From Planctomycetaceae bacterium (lineage in GTDB: Bacteria; Planctomycetota; Planctomycetia; Planctomycetales; Planctomycetaceae), in assembly GCA_947463775.1 (NCBI GenBank), contig CANHVD010000008.1, positions 1 to 26,336 on the forward strand: 26,336 nucleotides of DNA, in the 5' to 3' direction. Position 1 is the first letter of the stretch; each line of letters opens with the position of its first letter. The position numbers and the translations under genes are program-made. Below are positions 6,362 to 18,300 of this stretch, one piece after another. Under the pieces are notes generated by a model. It made no database searches, was not told the DNA's origin, and saw nothing but the letters and a program-made list of their open reading frames with translations.

Positions 6362-9300
6362 TTACTTCGCTGACTCGTCTTTCTTACGGCGACGAAGTGA
6401 ACGTGGAGCCAACGCCAGCAGAGCCCCCAGAATTCCGCTTGAGGCGGAAGTCACAGGCTGTGTTTCGGACTTGGCAACTTCGGCCGCTACAACAGCGACT
6501 GGTGCTGCATCCCACCACTTCTGCTCGCCCCACTGAGACAGGATTTCGTCCGTCTGAGGCACATTCTCCGGAGCGACTTCGACAGTATTCTCTGCCTGAA
6601 CCGGAACTGACGCCTTCAACTGAACGCTGCTGTCCACAGACTGCTCACTCACAACAACCACAGGCTGCTGAGAACCGGAGACGAACGCGGGCAACATACT
6701 GATTGTCGATTCAGAAACCATATCGTCCATATTAACCGGGAACAACGTCATCGTGTACGAGCCAGACACTTTCTGCGACTGAGTACCAGACGCGTCTGCG
6801 ATCGTAAAGATGATCGATGCAGCCTCTGTCGGAGCCGGTCCGCTCAACTGCCCATTGGATGATACCGCTCGCACCCAGACTCGGTACTTGCCCTTGGCCA
6901 AAGGTACCGTTGGTGTGTACGACAGAGATCCAATTCCCAACTGCTGCACCACAGGAACGGTCGGATTGGAATCAAGGGCAATGAAGACCTGGTAACCAGA
7001 AGCACCGTCGACGGATCTCCAGGAGATTGTCGGTGTGGTATCTGTTGTGGATCCGATCGCATTCACAACAGGATTACCGCCTACGTAGAACTCAACAATG
7101 TTGCTGTAGTTGCTCGTCGTATCCGAGGTTCGAGCCAACACCATCGCTCGATACCGACCGACTGGCAAAGCCGTCGGAAGAGTATACGAGGGCGATGCAA
7201 GGCCCGTTGCTGTTCGGAAATTCGCCTGAACCACATTATTGGGCAGAACGACGTCCAGACGGAAATCGTAAACCGGAACGACTGATTCTGTGCCACCGAC
7301 GGTCCCACTCATGTTCGTCCACGAGAAGCTCGGTCTCGTGTTGAACGTTGATGACGCAGGGCCAAGCAATGTCGGACCACCCACGATCTGGAAGTCCATT
7401 GTGTCGCTCCAACTGCTCAACTCTCCGAATGCAGAACGAGCCTGCACGCGGAACTGGTAGCGACCGATCGGGAGACTGCTCGGAACAGTGTAGTTCAGGG
7501 CATTCAAACCGCTTTCACCAGCCGCGACCACGTTTCCTGGCAGTCGAATGACTTCGACCTGATAAGTCTGCCCGCCGGTAACACCGGCCCAGTTCAAGGT
7601 CGGAGTTGAATCAGTAACAGCTCCCATCGGCCCAACCAATGTCGGAGCCACAGTGACTCGGAACGTCTTTTCAATGCTCCAATCTGAGCCCGTCGCTGGG
7701 TCTGCCGATGACGTTGTTCGAACCTTAACCACATAGGTGCCCAATCCCAGGGTCGGCATCAACAAAGAGGTGCCAACAATATTCGATTGGCTTAGCAGGA
7801 GCACATTAGTGGCTCCTTCCTTGCGGTACAGAAGCAACTGACTTCTCGCGGCCGAGGTCGTCTCCGGTGGATTCGTCCACAACACGGTCGGACGTGTCAG
7901 GAACGTTGTGAGCACAGGCCCACTTGTTCCCTGCACACCCAGCACAATTGGTGGCGTGACAACCGAGAATGTCGTTTCAAGACTTCGGCTGGAGATAGCG
8001 TCCGCCTGGCCCGACCCGGCTGCCGCAGTGTTAATTGCAACAACAGAGAAGGTATAGCGTCCCAGCGGAAGCGAAAACGGCAGGGTATGAACCGTCCCGG
8101 TCAGCGAGTCCTGACGGTAAACTTCCAGGAAGTTTCCGAAGTCCTGTCGGACGACCAACCGGTACAAGTTCGCGGATGGAACTGCCTCCCAACCAAAGGT
8201 CGGAGTGGAATCCGGCAATCGCCCGCCCGGAGCCAGAATCTTTGGCACCGGTGCATAGCTGAAGACAAGCGGGTTACTGGCCAATCCCATGAACCCACCG
8301 GCACCGCGAGCTGTCACAACGACACGGTACATGGCAAGGGACAATGGCGACGCTGGAGACCAGCTTGCTCCCTGAATTCCGGTGACGGAAGACACGAGAA
8401 CATTGTCTGTCAGATTGAACAGTTGCACGTCGTAGGAAACCGCCCCCGTAACCGGAGTCCAGGTGACCTGTGGAAGCGGTGTAATAACGACCGCCGCTGG
8501 CTGCAACAAAACCGGAGCTGTACGAACAAAGAAGAACTGGCTGGCACTCCAATCGCCCGGCAGATCAGCCGCGTCGATCGCCTGAATCCGTGTATAGTAA
8601 TTTGCCAGTGGCAGATTAGCCGGCAGAGTGAACTGGCCCGGCGTTGCCATTGAACTCGTAGTCACGGTCTGACGGAACGCAATCGTGTTCGTCGATGATG
8701 CATAAACCTCAATCGTGTAAGCCTTCGTGCCGGGAACATGATTCCAGACGATCGTCGGTCGCGAAGTATTCACACTTCTTGTCGGCGAAGAAATGGCAAC
8801 TTTGACGACTTCGAAGCTCCATGTTGAAGGAGCCGCTGCCGTGCCTGCCTTATTAAAGGCAATCACAGTCGCCGTATAAATTCCTACAGGCAGAGAAGTT
8901 GGAATCGTATCACTGGTCTGTGTGTAGTTAGCCGTTCGCAGGCGTGAATACACAGTCTGGCCAGCAGAGTTACGAACGATGAGTTCATAGTTGAAGTTAG
9001 CCTGTTCCAACGACCAGACAATCGTCGGGGTTGAATCTGTCGTTTGCGGAATCTGACCGTCCGAAGTGTTGAAGTCGATCGGACGATTAATCTCCGGACT
9101 AACGGGAGGCTGCAAAGCACGGATCTTAACCGCGTAGTCTTCGACTTCACCATCGTTGGCTCGCCCGGTCGGCAGAACCGTCGGCTGGCTTGCCGAAGTC
9201 AGACGGAATCTCATGTACGAATCGCCAACCGGGCTACCAGCTGGAATCACGAAGTTGATTCGGTTCACACCGGCAACCACATCCCACGCAACACCACCAT

Positions 9301-12300
9301 TCAAGTGCTCAGTTGCCGGATCAAAGACCCCGTCTCCGTTCAGATCGAGCCAGATATTCAGCTTGCCAGTCCCGGACGACACGACGTCCACAAAAGCGGG
9401 CAGACCTGTAGACGGTGATCTTTCCAGGCTGGTTGGGAATGTGACGCCATCCTCATCGGCACCATCCAGGTTTGCATTTGGACCTGGCTGACCATCAGTT
9501 TCCTTGTCCCGCGTCGTTCCTAACAACAGATTGCCGGTAATTGTATGGGCAGCACCATTGCTCCCCTTCAGAGTACCGAATGTGTCCGGAGCGTCGCCGT
9601 AATCGACAATCAGGGTCTGCAACGTGGCGTTGACAACGGCCGAACTGTTTGGTTGGTTTCGACTGTCTGTAACTCGAAGTTTGATCGTCCGAGTCTGCGG
9701 TGCCGTGATGCCCAGACTAACAAGTTGTGCCCAGGTAACCGTTCGTGTCGGACTGCTTCCGGAAGCTTCACCGGTATCGGTGTAGTCGCCGTCGTTATTC
9801 AGGTCCCATGCATAGGTGAGCGTATCTCCGAATGGAGCATCCACATCGAAGCTGCTGCTCGCATTCAGATTGAGCGAGTAGCCCTCGTCAATCACGTAGT
9901 TCCCTGTCACTGCAACCGGAGTATCGTTTACTTCGACAATCGTAATGGTGATGCTGAATACCTGCGCACTATTCACGTTCAGGCCACCGCTCGCACCAGT
10001 ATCCTGCAGCAGGACGTCGAAAGTCGCCGTTCCAGCAGTATCTTTGCGAGCACGGTAATCCAGCGAACCGTCAGGCCTGATCTGAAGCACATCGAACACA
10101 AGATTACCGGATGTTCGAGTGAAATTTATCGCAGACCATATTGGCGATTGGGTCGTTTCATCCAGAGCCGTAGCTGGTCCCATCGCGAAGGAATTGACCA
10201 ATGGAACATTGATGTTCTGGACCAGGCTTTCGTCCTCAAGACCGTTGACCAGGATTCGAGGTGGAACGGTGCCTGGTGTAAATCTTGGACTACGAACCGG
10301 AGCGTCGTTCAACGACGTTACGGTAATCACAAACGTTCTGGCGATACTCAGGTTGTTCGCAGACTGACCGTCATTCAACTCAACTCTGACTGTTATTGTC
10401 CCGTTAACATCCAGCGCGGTTCTGTATGCCAGAGTGGCGGTTGTGCCACTGATTGTGATCGTCGGGAAACCACCTGAAGCAAAGAACGTGGTTGGAGTCC
10501 AGGCAGAGTTCTCGCTCACGATGGTCACGTTTGAAGTCAAGGTCTGTCCCACTTCGTCCGCCGGGCCCGCTGAAATCCCCGTAAGGAAGTTCAACACAGT
10601 CTGCGCTCCGGCATCTTCCGTAACCGTAGGCGGAGTGTTCGCTGCAATTGGATTGAAACTCGGACCGTCATTGACCGCCAGAACATCAACTTCAATCTGC
10701 GAAACCGTGGTCTTTATTGTCGTAGGCAGCGGGCCAAAGTTGCCGAGATCGCTGGTAGTGACCGTAATGGCATTCAACACCAGGCCATTGAAATCCTGTG
10801 CAGTGTCATAAATAAGGCCATCAAGGGCCGCATTGAGCAATGTGATCGTACCGGAGATCGTCACGTTGTTGGTACCATTGCCGACCACGGAGAGCAGCCC
10901 GCTGGTTCCTCCCAGGGTCAAGACGCCATTCACAGCCTGCAGAGTCACCTGCAAAACTCCGTCTGCAGCAGTCAGATTTGCTGAAGGGCTCACCAACCCC
11001 AGATAAGCATCCTGATCCGCAACAGTAATCGCATTGCCATTAGCTGCTGAGAAGACCTTTGTCGTGTCTTCATTCATAGTCTGGCGAAGCGGAATAGTAT
11101 TCACCGGTGCGTTATTGATGCCGTCCGTCAGCAACAATGTGAACGATGTTGTTCCGTCCGTCTGGTTTTCCTGAAGCCGATTGCCGGCAAGATCGCGTAC
11201 GCCTGTCAGCGCGGTGTTGTCGACGGTGATCGAGTATCGCGTGTCAACCGGGAACGTCGTCACGGAGACAAAGTAAACACGATTGTTGTTCGGGTTGTAC
11301 CGCCAGCGATAGTCAACGTTTTCGACCAGCAATGTTCCGTTCTGATAGAGCTTGAACTGCGCTGATCGAACCTGCGTGTCATCAACGCCAATGCCAGTAT
11401 CGAGGAGGTCGATTGAAATTGTTGTTGGGAACAACAGGTTGTCGACATGAATTCGCGTCAATCCAGAATCAAGGTCGCCGGTGTTGTTGTCTTCCGCCGG
11501 GACAGTGAAGTTGGCATATGGGCCAGCAAAGTCCGCTCGCTCAATCGCTCCACGGTCTTTAAAGATGTCGGATCCAAGACCAGCATTCACCTGACCCGGA
11601 TCGTCCTGACGTTGCTGACCGAAGAGATCAAATTCGGGAGCGATCAAATCCGAGTTTGGTATTCCCAGCGGGCTCTTAACGGCCGTAAATGCTGGCCGAT
11701 CCGACAGGCTGTTCAGTGAGCTGTCAACAGCAGCACTGCCAGGTGCCGGGTAATAGTTGTTCAGTGCTGGATTGACGAAGAGCGGATCCGTGTTGTTCAG
11801 GATGATGAAGTCGCTGCCAATCGTGCCGTTCGAAGTGTTCCCCCGGAACAGAGTTGTTGCAACGACAGTTGAACTGGAGGACCCATCAACCTGTACGCCG
11901 GTCACAGTATTAGAGACGATATTGTTGAGCAGAGTTGGGCTGGCATTCTGCTCGACCTGAATTCCGACGCCTCGTGCAGAAGCTCCACCATAAATCGTGT
12001 TGTTGATAATCTTTCCGAACGGAACCGGAGCCAGCGGGATGCTGTTGTTGTTCAGGTCGCCGCTGAACTGAATCCCGCCGGTACCAATGTTGGCAACGAC
12101 GTTATTTCGAATCGTCACACCTGGAATCAACCTCAAAGCATTCAGCGTGGCCAGGTTACGCACCGAACCCGGATTCGTCTGGCTTCCGGCCGAACGAGTA
12201 GCTTCATCCGAGATCACCCCGAAGCCGGAGAAATTGCGAATCGAGTTCGATTCAATAATCACCATACCTTGCTGACGATGAAGATTCTTGTCGCCCAGGC

Positions 12301-15300
12301 GATCAACAAACTTAACGTTGGCGGAATCACGGACTGTGATCGAACGTGTACTGGACGTGTATCCCGGTGCTGTCGCCGTAATGGATAACGTCGAGTTTCC
12401 GCTCGTGAAGAATTCATCGATGATGTTCATCGTGAAGAAAGCCCGCATCTCTCCATCAACGAACCGTGTCGAGCTCGACGTCACTTCGCTACCGTCTGAG
12501 CTGGTGATTGTCACAATCAGCGGACTGGCATTGTCGTATGGATCAATATCGGTGGCAGAAGCTCCTCGCAGAGTCACGTATCCAGTAACCCCGCTGTTCC
12601 CGCCATTTTCTCTGACAGTCGTCTGCAGCAATGTCATCTGCAGAATTCCAAGTGGTCCTGTCTGTCCGAGAGGGCCGGTGTCGTCATCGGTGACATCAAT
12701 GATGTCAGTGATTGAGTTGAGCCCCGCCGCAGTGGCTCGCACAAGGACAGGATCCGTTCCGTCCCAGATCAGATCATTAGTTGGGTCAAGCTGCAGAGTG
12801 ATGAAACTCTGACCAATCGGGATTGTGACCGTAATGGTTGCTGCCGGAGTCACAACACCGTCAGTGAGCACCACTGGCGAAGCAGCTCCAGTCTGAGGAT
12901 TCACTGCGGAAACCTGGACCGTCAACGCACTAGTAGTCGGGCCGGAGCGAGTCACTGTGAAGCTGCTATTGGCTGCGGCTTCTGTTGTGGTTGTTGCCGT
13001 GATTCCAACAGTCAGGTCGGCCGGAGCCGCCATCTGCGTGACAGAGACATTCATCGCCCCTGTCAGATCCACGATGTCTGAATTCACAGACGATGGACGA
13101 GTTGTCGCGACCACATTAAATCCGCTGACACCGTTGATCGCCGATGCCAGAGCACTAGCGACGGCACCCTTCGAAGCATTAGACAACACGTTGACTGCAA
13201 AGCTTCCGGTTGGAAGAGCACTGATCGGGTTGAACACGAACGTTCGAGTCACGATTCCGTTGGAGATCACATAAGAGTCTCCAGGCTGAATGACACTCGC
13301 GGTCGGTACTGTCAGAGTGTACTCGCTAACAAACCGCTCGGTTGCTCGCAGCGGATTTGTCACGGTAAAGGTTGGAGTCAGCGGATCGTCGGTGGAACCA
13401 AACTCTGTGCCGCGACGAATCTCCAGCTGATACTCACCGCTCAAATGCTGAGTGATCAACGACGGATCGGCTGGAGCGTTGTAGAACGCACCACCGAGAT
13501 TCGCACCGGAATTCGTCGCCATTTCTCCGCGGTTGGCAATGCCGACAATAATGTCGTCGATGTAGAAACCTTCATGGTCGTTGCTGAGACTGCGATCTCG
13601 GTCGTTGAAGTTACCATAGGTCTGGCCATCAACCGTCAGATCATTCATTTGACCGCTGGTGGTGAAGTCAAAACGCAGCTTAACATCTGACTTACCTCCA
13701 AATTTGCCAAGGTCGATACGAGCCTGACGCCATGTTCCGGTATTGTCGAAGAGTTCCTGAACCAACTGGCGGCCATCCGCCGGAGTCTGAGTCGCTGAAT
13801 GCGACGAGTAGGCTGGCAGTTCACTGTCTGTGCGATTCCTGACGGAATTGTTCGTCGCCACCAGTTCCCAGGTTAACCCGCCGTCATCCGATGCATAGAC
13901 ACGAGCGGCATCCTGCATATCACTGTTGTTGCGGTTTGTGTCGTCGGTTTCGAGGAAGTAGTTGAAGTACACAGTTGGGCGATCGGTGGCTTTATAACCT
14001 TCAAGGCTAAAGCTGTTCGTCACAAGAGAGCCTTGCGCACCACCAGGCAAGTTGTACGAGTTTGCAATCGCTCCGTTGTTCGTCAATTCCCGCTGCAAGT
14101 TCTCATTCCGAACCCCATGCTGCCCCTCACCATTGTTCATCTGGAAGTACGTGAAAGCATTCTTCGGGTTCTGTTGCCATTGTTCCAGACCAAAATAGAA
14201 GCTTGCGCCGCCTACGGCTTCGGAGACATCATGACCATCCAGAACGTGCGTAGCGATTCCCGGATTGCGGCTATTGTCCAAAGGAGTATTGATGCCATGC
14301 CCCTGATCATTACCACGTCGCAAAGTCGGATGCCAGAGGTTGAAGTCCAATGGGGAGAAGGCCAGCCCAGTCGACGCTGCTGTTGAGAAACCGGTCGTCG
14401 AAGTAGCGTCTGCAACGCCATCGCCGTCGGTATCGAAGATAACCTGACCAACGCCAGTTTGATTAAACGCATACAAATTGCCGTCAGCTCCGCTCGCAAA
14501 CAGAATCGAAGCATAAGCACCGTCTTCAACGTTTTGTGGCCCGAGGGTGATTCCAGTGAATCCTCCGAACGGAGCGACAATGTTCGTCAGGTTAACCTGC
14601 GTCCATCCACCAACACCGCGGCTTGACTGATTGCCGAAAACGGTTGCTCGCCAAACACTGCCATTATCATCAACGGCGAAGAGCGTGCTCGACCCCATTG
14701 CTGCAAACGCCAGTCCGGTGATGTTCCCTGTCCCCGGAAGTGAGCCGGCGTTCTGAATTCCCGTCGCGGAACTTTCGTCAATCAGCCCACCTGTGTCAGC
14801 GTTCAATCGCCACAGCGCAGGAGGAGCTTCGTTGTTATTATTGGCACCGTCCGCATCCCAGTTTCTGTTATTGGCCACAAACAGTTCATACGAACCAGTG
14901 GTCACTTCCGGAGTGCGGCGAAACGCCATGCCGCCGAAGTCCTGCGTCCCACCACCAAAGGTAGGAATTCCGTCGTCACCACCAGCACTCTGAGAAGAAT
15001 CCGCGGAGTTGAGTCGACGCAATGTTCCCGAGTTGCTCTGGACTCCGAAAAGTACTCCGTCCGGACGCATTGCGATGTCGGTCAGACCTGTCGCAGAATT
15101 GCCGATACCTACGTACGCGCTGCCATCAAATGGGTTGTTGATCGCAAGGAAAGAACCGGACGCCCCGAACAATGGCACATCCTGAAGCGTGAATGGCTTC
15201 ACATAAGTGTCCAGCTTCGTCGAGGTCGTGATATCAAACAGACCTTCGGTTTTATCAGGAAGAATTGGCACCGGTGTCGGTGGTGATCCCGCCGTTGTAC

Positions 15301-18300
15301 TCGTGGTTGAATACCCCTGGAATCCGATGTGGTCTTCGACAATTCGCTGAATGGAGTTGATCGGTTCCAGTCGAGCCAGTGGATCGGGCGCGTTGGCTTC
15401 AAATGTCTGCTGCAATGCGGCCGGCATACGGCCGTTAGAAGACACCGCAACGAAATATCGCTTATCGTTGGCTTCTGGCAGCGCCACGGTGCCAAGGAAG
15501 GCATCCAGCTTACCGACGGATCCTCGCGTCAGATCATTCAGACCAGTTCCCGTTCCCGGAGCTGGCTGATCGTCGACAACATCAGAGTCACGAGTGACGA
15601 ACATCAATCGCCCTGCGCTGTCATAGACAGAAAGGATTGTGTCCGGTCGCGACAGACCGTCAGCGTAGTCGATGTCAAAGATCGTGGCCCATGACTTTCC
15701 ACCAGCGTTGACGCCGGCGATCGCCTGAATGAACTGATAGTCCACGGAGAACGTGAAAAAGTCCACGTCATTGGCAGCCGACAGGTTTCCACTGACGCTG
15801 ATCGTATTGCGGTCTGAGGACAGCAGATCACCAATAAACTCGGCTCCCCCGATTCCGTTATTGTCCTGCCCGGTCGTTTCTCCAGCCTCGCCGGTAAGCG
15901 GTGAGTGGCCGGGCATGCCGTACATCTCAATTCCGTCGGTGGCGAATCGCAGATCTCCAAATCTCACAGTCGAACCAGGCACTTCATCGCGTTGATTCAC
16001 ACGAACCTGCAGTTGGTAAGCCCCGGAAGACATTGCGCTCTTGCTGCGAACTCGTACAAAGTAAGTGCCTTCTGCACCGGTAGCACCAGGCAGGATGACT
16101 CGGAACCCTTCGTCCATATGGTTCGTTGAGTAATAATCTCCGCCCAGGGCTGCAGCCTTTTGCATTGGCAATGCAGTGCCGCTCAGCACACCTGCATCTG
16201 ACAGTGCGAGTACCGAACCAGCGGCCGACACGAGTTCCAGGACGCTGTCGAAGTGACTGGATGTGCGATCTAGGTCCAGCCATACCTCGCTGCCAGCGAT
16301 CCCCTTGAAGCTGTAGATATCAACATCACCCGGTGTGTCCGGGCTGATGTGACCGTGAATCTCAAAGCCCACTGGGCGGTTGTCATCACCGCTCTTTTCA
16401 TTCGGCGCCAGAGTGCCCACAAGCTGTGGCGTCAGTGTCTCCTGACCACCCGTCAATGCTTTTTCTGTTTCAATCACGACACGAACATTGCGATCGTTGC
16501 TGTATTGCTCCAGCTTGACACTTCTCCAGTCGCCGGGAGCTGCCTGCGACGCAGTACCGTCACCGTTGGTATCCAGTACAGGGAATCCGTCAAGGTCAAA
16601 TCCAGCACCCACGGTGTCGTCTTTCAGCGATGTCATCACGACCGGGAACCCCGGCGAACCGATGACCTGAACTGTGCCGCCAATGCGGTCATCGATATCA
16701 ATCTCGACACCGCCAGCCGTAAAGCCTGCTGCAGCACCGCTGAGTTTGACGACCAGACTCTCTGTTGGCCGACTTTGCAGTCGAATTCCACTGTAGGTGT
16801 GGTGATTCGGAACATAAACCTCGGTGTACAGCACATGCACAATGTCGGTGTCGTCCCAAACACTTTGCGTTGTCAGAGCACCACCACGAACTTCCATGCC
16901 GTTGACATCGTTATTCCGCATTAGGTTACCATTGATCAACGGCCCAACGTTGTCATCGAGCTGTGACAGTCGTTGTACATCGCCCGAACTACGGCCTCGA
17001 TCAACACGCTCGAAGGAGTTCAACGAGTTCACATCGATACTGATGATGTGGCTGGTCGTGTTCTCACGGAATTCGTTCTTGACGATGATTGGCTGCGCGC
17101 CACGGACAAAGATCACGGCCGAACCGTTGGTCCCGCGTCCATTTCGAGTCGCATCGACTCCGGCCACACCAGTGCCATCCGCATTGAATTCAAGCCGTGA
17201 ATTTCCGACACGAACATCGGCCTGATGAATTTCAATCAGATTGAATTCATTGAACTCGCCTTCAATTGGAGTTCTGCCACCGCCATATCGGATTACGGCA
17301 TGGTCAATACTTCCAGACGACGTAGCATTGAAAAAGACGCCACCCCAGTCCCCGGCTGCAGCACGTGTGGTCGCAAGATTATTTGTCGTGTCAAAGGTCC
17401 CCCCGATCCCGTATTCGTCGTCAAGGATCGAGGTCATGATGACAGGACGCTCTTTGGTGCCTTCTGCAAGGAAATTCGAATTCCCCAGCATAGCTTCAAT
17501 GCGAGATCCCCCCAGCTTCACAACCACGCCCGGGTCGACTTCCAGACGACCACTCAAACGAGCAACACCGTCCAATGGCCCGCCTGGATTGCCCGTGATG
17601 GCAAGGTTTTCTGTGATGACGTGGACAATATCGTCGTCGTCAAATCGAGCCTGCACGTCTACCGTATCAATCGGCTTGCCAAGATCGGTCTTCACTCGAA
17701 CGAAGAGACCGTTCAATGTGTTGTTGACCAGCTTGTTGCCATGAATTTCCGGCCCGATGCGATTTCCCGTCTCATCAAATGAGTTTGGATTCGCGGACAT
17801 CGCTGCCTTGGCATTGTTCGACAATGTATTGAATGTGATCGTCGGTCGAGCAGACACCATGTGGATCGGAGTAAAGATGTCAGGCACCGAGTCAACAATA
17901 ACTTCACCACCACCAAAAGTGATGTTCGCCTTGTTGACGTAGTTCAGGAAAATGCCCTGAGCTTCATAGTCAGAGTCGTCACGGAATACGACGCCGCCCC
18001 AATTACCGCCAGCCACGGGAGCACCAGCGCCGTTTGAATCACCGCCCAGTGCGTCGTTCAAATACGAGGTCAGGTAAACCGGGCGAGATGGTACACCCAG
18101 GATCTGAATCGCTCCGTTGCTGCGATCAATCCCCTGTGCGGACGAGCCGGCATCGATGTTGGCCGACTGCAGCTTGATGACGGCATCCGCGTCAATCATC
18201 AGGGTGACGCCCTGAGGGACTTCCAGAGTTCCACCATCCTGCAGAATCGCGTTAGATGGCGTTAGACCGATCAGGTATGGCTTGGCATCATTTGCGGTGA

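Noticed and set aside
6791..9082. Possible recent tandem duplication at DNA level
   Set aside because: The eight repeats share only scattered residues; no long identical DNA between units.
9545..10477. 310-codon plus-strand ORF
   Set aside because: Antisense to the giant gene, whose domains are continuous across this region; no motif in the ORF.
16349..17782. Several 130-190-codon plus-strand ORFs
   Set aside because: Also antisense shadows of the giant gene; overlapping each other and without domains.
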